From assembly GCA_945862245.1 (NCBI GenBank), contig CAMAXN010000009.1, positions 1-64,000 on the forward strand: a DNA stretch of 64,000 bases, written 5' to 3'. Origin of the DNA: Prosthecobacter debontii. Lineage in GTDB: Bacteria > Verrucomicrobiota > Verrucomicrobiia > Verrucomicrobiales > Akkermansiaceae. The translations under genes were made by a program, and so were the position numbers. The notes beneath the pieces were generated by a model, which worked only from the letters and a program-made list of their open reading frames with translations, searched no databases and was not told the DNA's origin. Shown here piece after piece: positions 41,701-51,532 of the stretch. The stretch's first letter is position 1, and each line of letters opens with the position of its first letter.

Positions 41701-44700
41701 ATGGGGGTGATGAAATCATCGGGGGTGCGAACCTGGTTGGGTGTGGCGACCTGGGTGCCGGCGGTGTAGATTGAGGAGAAGACATTGAGAAGCTGAAGCG
41801 AGCGGGCGGTGGTAATGTCTATGTCACCTGAGCCGGTGCGGATGACCTGGAAATTGTTTCCGATGATTGATGAGGTTAAGGCGTTCGCACCACCGGTGGC
41901 GGTGGCGCCGCCCGCGTTTTTGCCGAGCTGGAGGTTTCCTTTATCAGGGCTGAGCAAGCTGAAATCGACAACCTCGCGGAAGGAGGAGGCGGTGAAATCC
42001 GCTCCGGCTGTAAAGCGGTAGGACCAGGACTGGGAGTTGGCGGGGAGGAGCGGATTATGGACGGCGAGGGGAGCTAGCCAGAGGCTGGATCCGCCGGAGA
42101 AGCCGTCCGAGATCGCATTAAAGAGGGCGATGTTATTGGCGGCTCGGAGGGTCAGGACGCCGGGAGCCGAGCGGGGACCGAAACGGAGGGTGGAGAAATC
42201 CCAATCGGCGGAGGTGTTTGAGGAAGTGGAGCCAAGGGTTAGATCGCCGCTGCGGTTGATGATTTCCACCCCAGGGGCGAGGATTAGGTCGAGCTCTGGA
42301 TTGGTGGCGGTGAGGCGGGATAGGATGGCGTTGTAATTGGGGGCGGAGAGGTAGGCGTTGGCCTCGCTGCGAATGGTGCCGAGAAGGGCGGTGTTTAGGG
42401 TGCCGGTGCCGGTCAGGTCATGGAGTTTATAGCCTTCGACAAGGATGGCGGAGGCACCGCTGATGGCGGAGCCGATGGAGGCGAGCTGGAGGTCGTTGTT
42501 CGCAGCATTGCGCGGGGCGCGGAGGTGAAGGGTACCGGTGAATTTCCCGAGTGAAGCGGAAGTGGGGGTGTTTTCGGCGACGGTGAGATTGATGGCGGAA
42601 CCCGTCCGTAGGTCAAGGCTCGCCCCGGCCAAGCTCTGGCCGTTTCTGAGTGTTCCGGCTTCAAGGGTAATGGAGCCGCCTTTACCCGCCGCGTCGAAGG
42701 TTTGGGCGGAGGCATTGAGAGTGGAGCCGCTCAGTGTGGTGAGGGAGCTGTTAGCCTTGATGTCAATCGTGCCGCCGCGGTTCCCGGAGGCGTTAATGAG
42801 GCCGGAAAGGGTTATGTTTCCTTGGTCGGCGGCGAGTCGGTAGGTGGAGGAGATGGCGCTGGAATTGATCAGGACATCCCCGGAACGGATACGGTAGTCG
42901 CGGAGATGCGTGAAAGAGCCGATGTTCAGGGTGTTGTCGAGAGCGGCGAGCGAAGGCAGGGAGGACGTGTCGAGGGTGAACCGGCCGGTGGTGCCAGAGG
43001 AACCGGCGTAGGCGGTGATCGTGCCCAGGATTTCGAGTGAGCCGTTGGGCGTGGCGACATTGAGCTGACCCGCATCGCCGGCGGCGGCGGGTGCAGAGAG
43101 ATTGATGATGGCGTTTTCAAGGATGCGGATCGATGCGTTTTCCGAGGCAAGATTGATGGTGCCTCCGGAGGTTTGGCGGGAGACGTCCGAGAACTGACGG
43201 GAGATACCGGAGAGATCGAGCGAGCCGGATATGAGGAGATCGCCAGCGGTGGAGGTGATTCCTAGGCGTCCGCTGGGAAGGGCGATGTTTCCCGAAAAGT
43301 TGACGGCGGAACCTATGAGTGAGAGATCCGCGCCGAGGCCGCCTTCGAAAGAGGTGGCGGCGGAGGGGGAAGCATAGGTGAGGGTTCCCAGCGACCGGAG
43401 GGAATATTTGGAAGCTTGCAAGCCTGACAGGGAGGGAGTGTTGAGGGATAGGGCGGCAGAAACATTCAGCGACCCTGCCGAGGAGGTGAGGATGCGGGTG
43501 GTGGCGTTGAGGGAAACAAGGGATAACCCTGAGATGGAGATGTCACCGCCAGAGAGGTTGAGTTTCTCCGAGTTGAAGGTGAGGGTGCCGTCGTTGGCGA
43601 TGGCGGGAGCGGAGGTGGGAGGGGCGACGGGGTTTTCGAGAGTAAGATTCCTAGCAGTGAAGTTGACTGAGCCGGAAGCCTGATTGATGCCGCGGAGGTT
43701 GGCGGTCTGTAAAGTGAGGTTTTGGAAACTAGACGAGCCGATTTGTCCTGTGCCGTAGATGTTGAGGTTGGAGTAGCTGCGGAGGGTTAGCGCGCTGGTG
43801 TTGGACAGAAGAGTGTCCAGTGCGTTTCCTCCAAGGACGAGTCCGGAGGTGGGCTTGATGGTGCCGGGGTTTTCGAGAGCGATGGAGAGTTCGCCGGAGC
43901 TAAGGGTGATGGAAGTGCCGAGGAGAACGGTGGTAGGGTCGAGGGAGGTGGCGGCGGTCGAGTCGAGGGTAACGGATGCTCCGCTCATGCTGGCAGCGGA
44001 TTGAGTGGTGAGGATGGCGAGACTGCCGGGGGTGACTCCGAGGCGATTGACTGTGTTCTGGGAAGAAGATGAAACGCGGACGAGGGCACCGTTTCCACTG
44101 CCGGACGAGGAAGCGGAGCCGAGGGTAATGGAACCGATGGGGCGGGTTCCGCTGGCAATAATGGCTGAGTCCTCTCCGAGTGTGAGGTTTTCACGGGCAG
44201 TGAGAATGATGTCGTTGCCGATTAGTGGGGCGTCTTCGTTATCGAGGGTGAGGTTTTTGGTGGAGGTGGAGACGGTGATGCCGCCTTGACTCTGGGTGCG
44301 GATACCGCCTATGAGAAGCGAATCAGCTCCGAAGCTATTGAGGAGGGAGGATGATAGGGTGAGAGTGCCGGGGGTTACTCCGGTGCCTGAGTCGTTGATC
44401 ATAATATCAACGGGACTGTTGATATCGATGAGGGCTCCGCTCGCGGTGGTGAGCCTGGCGGCGGTGACGTTGCCTGCTAGTGAGAATCCGGTGGAAGCGG
44501 TGAATGAAAGGATGCCGGCGTCCGAGGGGAGGCGCGGAACGGGGATGTTGCGGGAGGAAGCGACATCGGAGAAGAATATGTTAGCGGTGAATTCTTGGTA
44601 TTCGGCGCGCTGGCGGAATATTTCCGAGGGGGCGACTTCAAAGTTGGCAATGGTGGTGGGGCCGCTGCGCGAGGGGGCGAGGTTGTTGGACCGGTAGCCG

Positions 44701-47700
44701 GTGACGATGGAGGAGCCGTCGGGCTGTTGAAGGGGGGTGGTCGGGGTGCCGGAGCGGGGTGACACGAGGAAGGAGCCGGGGAGCAGCGCGTAGCTCGCGG
44801 GCAGCAGGGTGTAGGTGCCCGCAGGTAGGCCGGATCCGTCTGCGAGGGTTATTTGGTCGCCGGGACGGAGGGAGTTGTTGACGTATCCGGGTTGACCCTG
44901 AAGGGACTGAGCCTGGGGATTGAACGGTGCGTAGGGCGCGTAATCGAATCCGTAGCCGGGGACGATGGCGAAAATCGTGTCCGAGGCGAGGAGGTCAGTA
45001 CGGCCGCCGTTTCCTGAGATGAAACGGTATGCAAGGAGGTCGCCGCCGCCGGAAATGTCGATGACGGAACCCTCGTCGGTGGCGAGGGTTAGGGCGGAAA
45101 GTTTGATATCCTTGTCCTCTGGGCCGATGGTGGTGATATCAAGGCCGGAAGGATCGAGCCATGAGTTGCCATCAAAGCTGATTCCGTATGGGAGGAGTGA
45201 GGCTTTCCCGGTGAAAGGATCGAGTGCCGAGGTGGAGGTGATGCTGTCGGAACCGAGGGTGAGGGCCGTTGTGACGGGAGTGGCAGCGAGGTTGCCAACG
45301 ACGGAATTCCGCGGAGCGGTTCCCGTGCCGTTCCAACCGAGATTGATGTTGCCGAGCGGGGCGCGGAGGGTGCCGTTTTGTGCGATGGTGGCGGCGTGTA
45401 TGTTCAGCGTGCCGCCAGCGGAAAAGGGTAGCGGCCGTGCCGCTACGCCCGAGAAGGAAATACCAGTATTGCCGTAGGAAAAAACATTGAAGGTAGATCC
45501 CGTGGTGGGATGGATCTGGCCGGCGTTGAAGCTGAGGTTTGCGGCGGCCTGGAGGGTTCCGTTGCCGCGAATGTCGCCCAAAGGGGCGTTGAAGCTGGCG
45601 GCGCCGATGTTGTGGAGCGAGAGGGTGCCGATGTCGATCAGGTTGGCGTTGATGGTGACATTTCCGTCACCAGTAGTTGGGAGTAGGCCGATGGGGGTTT
45701 GGCCGACGCCGGGGATGTTGGCGCTGAAGTAATTGATTACTTGGCCCGGTAGGGACGGGGGCAGGAAACTTTGCCCCGCGTAAAGATGTGCGGCATTGAG
45801 GGTGAGATTTCCGCCGGTTTCGAGGACACCGCCTGTGGCAAGGCGTATGGTACCGGGCATGTTGAGGCTCACTTCCCCCTCGAAGCGGATGTTTCCGCCC
45901 AAGCTCAGTGAGTGGAAACCGCCTTGCCCGAAGGAATCCACGGCGATGCGACCGAAACCAACGACCTGGTTCCCGTTTTCATCCAGCGGAGTAGTGCCGA
46001 TGGTTTCAGGGTTGGAGGAAGACGTAACGGGCCCGTTCTGTGTCAGGATGAGGTTGATGTCGGCGGATGAGGAACCACTGTTGAGGGGGATAAATCGTGA
46101 GGAGGAGAGGCTGAGGTTTCCACCGTTCGCGGAAGCGCCGCCGGAGCTGGCCGTCAGGGTTGCATCGCTATGGAGGAATGATTGGCCGGTTAGCGTGATG
46201 GAGCCTCCATTCGTCTGGATGGTAATGGGGACGGTGATGCGTCCGCCAAGAGAGGCGAGTGTGGAAGGTAAAAGGGTGGAGGCTGCGGGCGTGAGATCGA
46301 GAACGCCGGAGGTTCCGTTTGAGCTGATCAGCGCACCCTGGTGAGCGAGGATGTTTCCCGAAACGGAGATGGAGCCGCCTCCGAGAACCTCGCCGACACG
46401 AAGGCCCATCGGATCAGGCAGGAGCAGCGTTTTCCCAGAAGCATCCAACACGCTGCCGGAGCCGATTAGGACTGTGGTGAAGAGCGGTGGATCAGAGATC
46501 GCAGGAAAAGAGGTCGCGCCGGTGATGGATATCGAACCCCCGGGCGTTTTGATCGAGCCGAGAACAGTGGTGGTCTGACCATTCAAGGAGACGGAGCCTT
46601 TGGCGTCGGTCTCGATGGATGAACCTGCCGCAAGGATGATCTCGCCGCGGGCGAGGATGCTGGAAGTGAACCGGCTGGTCGCTCCCGTGGCGGAGAATCT
46701 GAGGGAAGAGGTGGGGCGAAGGCCTTCCGGCTGGATGACGGGTTCCAGTAAGGACAGAGGTTGGTCGTTGGCTGCCAGGGCGAGGCGGTTCTGGACGATG
46801 GGACGGATCGCGGTGTTTTCCGAAACCAGTATGCCGGGGATGAAATTGTTGTTATCCGGTGTGGCGATACCGATACCGGAGAGGGCGAAGTTCGAGAAGC
46901 CGCCTTGCGAGAAAAAGGAAGGATCAAGGCGGGTGACTTGTGCGTTGGGGCTGACTCCGCCGATTTGGAAGGCGGGCGCAGTAAAGCTGATATTGCCGCC
47001 GTTTGTGCCGGAAAATCCTCTCAGGTTTGCGCCAAGCTGGAGCTTCCCTCCAAGGATGGCGCTTTCGACGAGATCGCGTCCTGCGGAAATGATTATGGAG
47101 CCGGCATTACCGTAGGAAATACGAGCGTAGGCATCAGCGCGGGCACCGCCTGAGACATCGATGCTACCGCCGGCATTGAGAATGGCGTCGAAGGCATTGA
47201 TCGTAAGGGAGCCTCCGATCAGAGGGAGAGCAAGGGAGCCGGAGGTAGGGCTAGTGAGCCGGTCGTCGATGAGCAAACCGGATATGTCGATCGTGGCTGT
47301 CGCGCCGAGTCTGAAGACGCCCTTGTTTGGGTTAGCGATGGGTGTGGAGGATAATGCCGAATTGGCGATAGTAGTGATCTGGGACAGGGAGAGATTCGGG
47401 GCAAAAAAGGAAAGCGTGGCGCTGGGGGCGATAATTGAACCATTTACCGTGAGGTTGGATCCGGTAAACCTTAGGCTGCCTCGGTTGAATGTGTTGAGCG
47501 TGGTTGTTTCCGGGATGGTGATGGAACCGTCGGGATTGTTGATGGTTAGGTTGGTGAAACCGCTGGTGGTGAGGAGTTCAGGGCTCAGGTAGACCTCCTG
47601 CAGGCGGTCGTTCCGCAGTTGCGCAGGGTTGCCGTTTATGTCTGTCGTGAAGGCCTCAGCAGGTGCCAGAGGGTTTTGGAATTGGAAAGTGATGGCAGGA

Positions 47701-49997
47701 GGGGTCGGCGCGAAAATTGGCAGGCTGGCAAAAGTGCGGTCGATGGAGGTGAAGTTAATCGCCAAGCCGCTGGCCGGCGGAGGGGAACTGCGCTGATAAT
47801 TTCCAGTGAAAGTGTTTCCGATAAGTGTGCCATCGAGTGCAGCGGCTGGGGTGGTGATGCCGAGTGTGCCACCGGCAGCGCCTTGGAGGTAGCCTTCCTC
47901 AAGCCTCGATACGCCGGGGACAAGCTGTGAGGTGTAGATTTCAGTGGTGCGGAATTTATTGTTCGATGCATCGAATGCGCCGTCGTAGATGCCCTCGTAG
48001 ATGATGTCCGGGCGGGCTGCGGCAATGTCGATCACGTTACCATCGACCGAGACCAGGCGTGTGGTGCGGACAGTGGCGGGTTGGTAGGCGATGGAGCCGC
48101 CCGAGACATCCACTTTCGCTCCGGATTGAATTACGGTGGATTGTCCTGCGGAAATGGTGACGCTGCCCCCTGCGGTGGTGAGCTGGCCGACGCCGCGCTG
48201 GATGAGGTTCGCGAAGCCCGCGACATCCGCAAGGGGCGTGCCGAGCCATGTGTTGGACTCGTAGATGCCGACGTCACGGATATCGACCAATACGGACTGG
48301 CCGCGGAGCGAGCCGTTGCGCTGGAGCGGGGAGTTGGCAAGTTCGGCGCCGCGAAGATCGACCTCGATGATGTTCTGTGCGACAGATACGGCAACGTCAA
48401 GCGAGCCTGCCACGTTAACGACCGAGTCTTCATCGAGATAAACCTGTCCCGCAGACTGGGTGAAAGTGGAGGCCGACGAAACGCCGCCTTGAAAAAACCA
48501 CTCTCCTGCAGCGATCCGGACAAGGGCGTTCGGGGACAAGAGTGTGGAGTTCTTGCCTAGGTGGATGGCAAACCCCTCCATGTTGATCTGGGATCTCAGG
48601 GCTAGCTGGGTGCCGATTGCGGTTTCATTGCTGCCATATTCCGGAAGGATCTCGATGGCCGAGCCTTCACTGAGAGTGATGATGCCCGAGCTGCGGTTGA
48701 GGAAAGGAGCTGAGGAAAGGCCAGCGGAACCCGAGGAGGGATTGGAGATGGCTCCATAATGGGCGAGCAGGTCGATGCGTCCGTTAAGGGAAACGGAGGT
48801 ACTGGCGGCAAGTGCGCCGGTGTTGGAAATATTTTTCCCCGTGATGGTGATTGCTCCGCGGGGTGCTGAAATGATCCCTGAATTAACCGCGGTTCCACCG
48901 TATAGTCCCACTTGCCCGACAAAAACATCGAGGCCGCGTAAAGAAGGATCCGCGGCGTTGTGGGCGGCGATGCCGACTTGGAGTCCGGCGGCGAGGATGG
49001 TTTGGCCGGCGGGTGTGAGGATGGTTCCGGAGTTGGTGACATTGGGACCGGCGAGGAGCACGCGGCCGCCGTTTCCATCTGCGGAGACGGGGGTGGTGAT
49101 AGTGGCACCAGCCTGGATGGAAATGTCGCCGTAGCTGCCTGTGGAAATCGGCGGCGCGTCCGGGGTAAAGGAGGGAGTGCCGTTGGGACCGGCCGGCAGG
49201 TTGAGGCCGGAGAAGAGGAACTGTGAGTCGGGGTTATTGAGGAGGCCGCGGTTGATAAGGTTGGTGTTGATGGGGAGCGAGGAAAGCGTGAGCGTGTTCA
49301 CGTTCACCTGGCTGGAACCGCCGAAAATGATGCCGTTGGGATTGATCACGTAAACCTGGCCCTTAGCCTTGATCTGGCCAAGGATCTGGGAGGGGTTTCC
49401 GGTGGGATCAGTGATCCTGTTGAAAGCGATCCATTGATTCGCGTTGGCTCCGGCGGCGGATTGGTCGAAGTTGAGGACGGTTTCCTTGCCGACGTTGAAG
49501 GTTTGCCAGTCGAGCAGGGCTTGCTGGGCGGTCTGGCGGACGCCGACGTTGATGAGGTTGTCGGTGTCGATGGTTTGTGTGGGAGCATCTGCCCCAGTCC
49601 ATCGGGTGGGATCGGCGGTGGGATTGAGGCCACCCACGCCAAGGCCGTTGGGGACGGCGGGAAGGCCGGGAGCGAGGTTGTTGGGCCCGGATGCCGCGGC
49701 GGCGCGGGCGGTTTCCTGCATGGCGCGGAGGGCGTTGAGCGTGTTGGTGGTGCGGGCGAGCGCGTCCTGGGCGTTGGTCCTGGCCTGTGCGGTGTCGGCG
49801 GGTGTGGCTCCGCCGATGGGAGCGCTGCCGGGAGCCGCAGGGGCGGATGAGCCGCCGCCGCTTCCACCACCACGGAGGATGTCGGCGTTGGCCGGCCCGA
49901 GCAGGGTGACAAAAGCCATCGAGCTAAAAACGAGGGATGCCGTCAGTTGGGTGCGCATGGGGTTGGTGTGCGCGGCGGGTTGGTGATCCGGTTTCAT
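38784..49997 (-). CDS. Giant TpsA/filamentous-haemagglutinin-like exoprotein
   Basis: This 3737-residue protein is the window's largest gene. After an N-terminal signal (TASLVFSSMAFVTLLGPANA) and a Gly/Ala/Pro linker comes the TPS secretion domain, with NVGKETVLNFDQSAAGANAN and KGQVYVINPNGIIFGGSSQV; the NPNGI motif is used for recognition by TpsB. The rest is beta-helical FHA-type repeats with many short strand motifs (LTLENP, NGGNISFTA, GDISI). It ends in an acidic tail, EDDENEENEEDEESVEENP. The start at 49997 overlaps the prolyl isomerase stop (ATGA), which fixes it. Surface adhesion or fibre formation is likely; the target is unknown. Confidence 0.93.
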   Translation of the reverse strand: MKPDHQPAAHTNPMRTQLTASLVFSSMAFVTLLGPANADILRGGGSGGGSSAPAAPGSAPIGGATPADTAQARTNAQDALARTTNTLNALRAMQETARAAAASGPNNLAPGLPAVPNGLGVGGLNPTADPTRWTGADAPTQTIDTDNLINVGVRQTAQQALLDWQTFNVGKETVLNFDQSAAGANANQWIAFNRITDPTGNPSQILGQIKAKGQVYVINPNGIIFGGSSQVNVNTLTLSSLPINTNLINRGLLNNPDSQFLFSGLNLPAGPNGTPSFTPDAPPISTGSYGDISIQAGATITTPVSADGNGGRVLLAGPNVTNSGTILTPAGQTILAAGLQVGIAAHNAADPSLRGLDVFVGQVGLYGGTAVNSGIISAPRGAITITGKNISNTGALAASTSVSLNGRIDLLAHYGAISNPSSGSAGLSSAPFLNRSSGIITLSEGSAIEILPEYGSNETAIGTQLALRSQINMEGFAIHLGKNSTLLSPNALVRIAAGEWFFQGGVSSASTFTQSAGQVYLDEDSVVNVAGSLDVAVSVAQNIIEVDLRGAELANSPLQRNGSLRGQSVLVDIRDVGIYESNTWLGTPLADVAGFANLIQRGVGQLTTAGGSVTISAGQSTVIQSGAKVDVSGGSIAYQPATVRTTRLVSVDGNVIDIAAARPDIIYEGIYDGAFDASNNKFRTTEIYTSQLVPGVSRLEEGYLQGAAGGTLGITTPAAALDGTLIGNTFTGNYQRSSPPPASGLAINFTSIDRTFASLPIFAPTPPAITFQFQNPLAPAEAFTTDINGNPAQLRNDRLQEVYLSPELLTTSGFTNLTINNPDGSITIPETTTLNTFNRGSLRFTGSNLTVNGSIIAPSATLSFFAPNLSLSQITTIANSALSSTPIANPNKGVFRLGATATIDISGLLIDDRLTSPTSGSLALPLIGGSLTINAFDAILNAGGSIDVSGGARADAYARISYGNAGSIIISAGRDLVESAILGGKLQLGANLRGFSGTNGGNISFTAPAFQIGGVSPNAQVTRLDPSFFSQGGFSNFALSGIGIATPDNNNFIPGILVSENTAIRPIVQNRLALAANDQPLSLLEPVIQPEGLRPTSSLRFSATGATSRFTSSILARGEIILAAGSSIETDAKGSVSLNGQTTTVLGSIKTPGGSISITGATSFPAISDPPLFTTVLIGSGSVLDASGKTLLLPDPMGLRVGEVLGGGSISVSGNILAHQGALISSNGTSGVLDLTPAASTLLPSTLASLGGRITVPITIQTNGGSITLTGQSFLHSDATLTASSGGASANGGNLSLSSSRFIPLNSGSSSADINLILTQNGPVTSSSNPETIGTTPLDENGNQVVGFGRIAVDSFGQGGFHSLSLGGNIRFEGEVSLNMPGTIRLATGGVLETGGNLTLNAAHLYAGQSFLPPSLPGQVINYFSANIPGVGQTPIGLLPTTGDGNVTINANLIDIGTLSLHNIGAASFNAPLGDIRGNGTLQAAANLSFNAGQIHPTTGSTFNVFSYGNTGISFSGVAARPLPFSAGGTLNIHAATIAQNGTLRAPLGNINLGWNGTGTAPRNSVVGNLAATPVTTALTLGSDSITSTSALDPFTGKASLLPYGISFDGNSWLDPSGLDITTIGPEDKDIKLSALTLATDEGSVIDISGGGDLLAYRFISGNGGRTDLLASDTIFAIVPGYGFDYAPYAPFNPQAQSLQGQPGYVNNSLRPGDQITLADGSGLPAGTYTLLPASYALLPGSFLVSPRSGTPTTPLQQPDGSSIVTGYRSNNLAPSRSGPTTIANFEVAPSEIFRQRAEYQEFTANIFFSDVASSRNIPVPRLPSDAGILSFTASTGFSLAGNVTAARLTTASGALIDINSPVDIMINDSGTGVTPGTLTLSSSLLNSFGADSLLIGGIRTQSQGGITVSTSTKNLTLDNEDAPLIGNDIILTARENLTLGEDSAIIASGTRPIGSITLGSASSSGSGNGALVRVSSSSQNTVNRLGVTPGSLAILTTQSAASMSGASVTLDSTAATSLDPTTVLLGTSITLSSGELSIALENPGTIKPTSGLVLGGNALDTLLSNTSALTLRSYSNLNIYGTGQIGSSSFQNLTLQTANLRGINQASGSVNFTARNLTLENPVAPPTSAPAIANDGTLTFNSEKLNLSGGDISISGLSLVSLNATTRILTSSAGSLNVSAALSLNTPSLSGLQASKYSLRSLGTLTYASPSAATSFEGGLGADLSLIGSAVNFSGNIALPSGRLGITSTAGDLLISGSLDLSGISRQFSDVSRQTSGGTINLASENASIRILENAIINLSAPAAAGDAGQLNVATPNGSLEILGTITAYAGSSGTTGRFTLDTSSLPSLAALDNTLNIGSFTHLRDYRIRSGDVLINSSAISSTYRLAADQGNITLSGLINASGNRGGTIDIKANSSLTTLSGSTLNASAQTFDAAGKGGSITLEAGTLRNGQSLAGASLDLRTGSAINLTVAENTPTSASLGKFTGTLHLRAPRNAANNDLQLASIGSAISGASAILVEGYKLHDLTGTGTLNTALLGTIRSEANAYLSAPNYNAILSRLTATNPELDLILAPGVEIINRSGDLTLGSTSSNTSADWDFSTLRFGPRSAPGVLTLRAANNIALFNAISDGFSGGSSLWLAPLAVHNPLLPANSQSWSYRFTAGADFTASSFREVVDFSLLSPDKGNLQLGKNAGGATATGGANALTSSIIGNNFQVIRTGSGDIDITTARSLQLLNVFSSIYTAGTQVATPNQVRTPDDFITPILSLTLPPQQGSLGVAQQVYPAQYSMAGGDVTITAGFNTERKTRNNSGLIDDSSRQLPNNWLSRRGHIGPDGEYGAVSIGTLPRQFNDPAASTSWWVDFSNFFMSIGALGGGNITLTAGNDIINTDAVIPTNARAPIGTPDAATIHELGGGDLIVNAGRNIDAGIYYVERGEGTLLAGSEITTNSTRSPSFGIITNLNNPSASTLDPLTWLPTTLFLGKSSFDISASGDILLGPAVNSFLLPQGLNNKFWYKNYFSTFAADSSVSVNSSGGDVTLRNSNVLPNATAALPILANWLESQNLLTLSNNSTAFSQPWLRLTETNVQGFVSLLNLTAPSLYATSLSGNLNLAGSLTLFPSPTGQLELVASQGISALSPVGVSNNIIAGQRSKVWTSSTINLSDADPDNVPSTNRPLSIFGLLGRGVSNNNSTQSGSLQSITRLFVESGSFTGSNAVSSVKQDRHDAGLLHRYDTEPVRIYSGDGDISGLNLFTPKFARILSGAALTDIAFYIQNLASENLSIISAVGSIIASDLGSPLRNLANATGNALASGELVNAGDIQISGPGALQIIAGGDIDLGVGSARLDGTSSGFTSIGNLRNPFLGAQGADIILMAGLGPDGINAPQWNDFIQSYVTTEEGLELIEEISPGTDFPSLTESDQRLLATEIFFRLLRDTGRGYNDPESYGYGNYELGMAAIQSLFGEPEESEESVWDGEILARGRDIRTRSGGDIRLLAPGGGLTLANTTIGNPLAPPGVITEAGGSISIFTDQSVDIGIGRIFTLRGGDAVIWSTNGDIAAGSSSRTVQSAPPTRVVIDPQSAAVQTDLAGLATGGGIGVLATVEGVKPGDVDLIAPSGIIDAGDAGIRVSGNINLAAVQVVNAGNIAAGGTSSGGAPAVAAPSVSTPPPPASGNTASDDTAAATQEAAKREEEIDTTGQPSIYSVEVIGYGGGGPVEEVEDDENEENEEDEESVEENP

Positions 49998-50857
49998 TTC
50001 AGCTTGAGAAGTTCGATTTCGTTGACGGCGGGCGGGCTGTCGCGGAGGAGTTCGGAAAGGTAGGCCTCGCGGTTTTCGCGGGCTTTGTTAGAACGGAGAA
50101 GCGCATAGATGCGCGGCGCGAGTTCCGCCAGGGGCGGCGTGTGGGGCTCGCGGGCGTCGATGAGGCGGAGGATGTGCCAGCCGTCATCGAGGCGCACGGG
50201 TTCCGAGATGCCGCTGACCTTTAGACCGGGGAGAGCTTCGCGGATGCCGGGCTGGATCAGGTCGTCGCGGATCCAGCCAAGATCGCCTCCGTCCGGGGCG
50301 CTGGTGAGGTCATCGGAAAACCGACGGGCGATGGAGGCAAAATCGGCGGCGGGTTCGGTGAGCGCCTCGCGCACCTTGGCGAGCTTTGCCTCGGCCTCGG
50401 CGCTGGCGGCGGGTTCGCGGTCGGAGATGAAGATCTGGGCGACGCGCCAGGTTTTCGGGACGAGGAAGGACTCCTTGTTTTTCGCGTAGAAGTCGGCGAC
50501 CTCGGCCTCAGCGGGGAAATCTTTGGGCGGCGCGGAGGAGATGCGGAGGAAACTCTCGACCAGAGCGGCGTCGCGGGCACGGGCGAGCTCCTTGGCAACG
50601 GCCGGGGAGTCGGCGTGGTCGGCTGTATTGGCGTGCTCGAGCACGAGCCGCTGGATGAGGGTCGCGCGGACGAATTGCTTGAGTGCCTCGGCGTCAGCTT
50701 GGAGAGGCTGGCCGGCGGCGGTGGCGGCTGATTCCAGCATTTCACGGGCTTCGGCTGCGGAGAGGTTGATGTCCCCGATGCTGCCGATGATGGGTTCGGC
50801 GTGAGCGGTGGGCGAAGCAAGCGCGAGGGCGGCGAGAATTAGTAGACGGAGCATCAT
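49994..50857 (-). CDS. Parvulin-type peptidyl-prolyl isomerase (SurA/PpiC-like) of the TPS operon
   Basis: The 287-residue exported protein has a signal peptide (RLLILAALALASPTAHAEP), an N-terminal SurA-like helical region (AREMLESAATAAGQPLQADA), and one parvulin domain: KTWRVAQIFISDREPAA, SFDDLTSAPDGGDLGWIRDD, LQVSGISEPVRLDDGWHILR and LIDAREPHTPPL. It is translationally coupled to TpsA by a 4-bp overlap. This suggests a dedicated periplasmic chaperone that keeps the 370-kDa TpsA unfolded until TpsB exports it. Confidence 0.88.
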   Translation of the reverse strand: MMLRLLILAALALASPTAHAEPIIGSIGDINLSAAEAREMLESAATAAGQPLQADAEALKQFVRATLIQRLVLEHANTADHADSPAVAKELARARDAALVESFLRISSAPPKDFPAEAEVADFYAKNKESFLVPKTWRVAQIFISDREPAASAEAEAKLAKVREALTEPAADFASIARRFSDDLTSAPDGGDLGWIRDDLIQPGIREALPGLKVSGISEPVRLDDGWHILRLIDAREPHTPPLAELAPRIYALLRSNKARENREAYLSELLRDSPPAVNEIELLKLK

Positions 50858-51528
50858 CAGCGGGTTGCTTTTTCAGGTTTGGCGACGTTTTCGAGGATGG
50901 CGCCCTTGTAGCCCTCGACTTGGTTTTCGATTTTGACGCGGGTTTTCTGGATGAAGGGTTCGCGCGCTGAGAGGGCGCGGCCAAGGGAGTAGTTCTCGTA
51001 GCGCTCGAGGATTTCCAGCGAGGTGCGGTAGAGGTCGAGGTTCTTGCGCTCGCGGTCGGCGATGCTGTGCTTAAGGCGGGCGTTCTCGACTTTCAGCGCT
51101 TCGGCGGATTCCTCGTTCTTCTTGGCGGTGCGTGCGGCGAGTTGCTGGGCGGCGCGCCATTTTTCGATGGCCTCGACGTATTCGGCGATGCGCTTATCAC
51201 GTTCCGCGAGGCGCTCGGTGAGCGATTCGATGGTCTGCTCGGAGGCGGTCTTGTCCTCGCTGGCGCGCTTGGTGAGGGTGGCGAGGCGGGTGTTGAGGTC
51301 GTCGATTTCCTTCTGGAGAGTTACGGTTTTGCCCTGCTCGGCGGCGAGAGTGGCGAGGGCGTTGGCTTTTTCCACCTCGGCGGCGCGGAGCTGGAGGGCG
51401 GTGTTGCGGAGCTGTTCGCGGAGTTGGGCTTCTGCGGATGCGGGTTCCTGGGCCATGGTGGACGCGATGGACGCGAAGACGGCGAGGAGCGTGAGGAGTT
51501 TAGTTTTCATGGTGCGGTTAAAAATCAA
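50857..51528 (-). CDS. Coiled-coil periplasmic protein of the TPS operon
   Basis: The 223-residue product has a signal peptide (LLTLLAVFASIASTMAQEP) and then continuous heptad-like charged helix: REQLRNTALQLRAAEVEKAN, LQKEIDDLNTRLATLTKRAS, EQTIESLTERLAERDKRIAE. Its stop and the isomerase start overlap by one base (TGATG). Length and place between the porin and the isomerase suggest a periplasmic spacer or chaperone. No family is named. Confidence 0.8.
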   Translation of the reverse strand: MIFNRTMKTKLLTLLAVFASIASTMAQEPASAEAQLREQLRNTALQLRAAEVEKANALATLAAEQGKTVTLQKEIDDLNTRLATLTKRASEDKTASEQTIESLTERLAERDKRIAEYVEAIEKWRAAQQLAARTAKKNEESAEALKVENARLKHSIADRERKNLDLYRTSLEILERYENYSLGRALSAREPFIQKTRVKIENQVEGYKGAILENVAKPEKATR

Positions 51529-51532
51529 GGGG

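Noticed and set aside
43640-43665. ATTCCTAGCAG inside the tpsA gene, resembling the repeat end
   Set aside because: It codes for normal TpsA residues (ARNLTL) and has none of the other repeat blocks nearby, so it is chance similarity.
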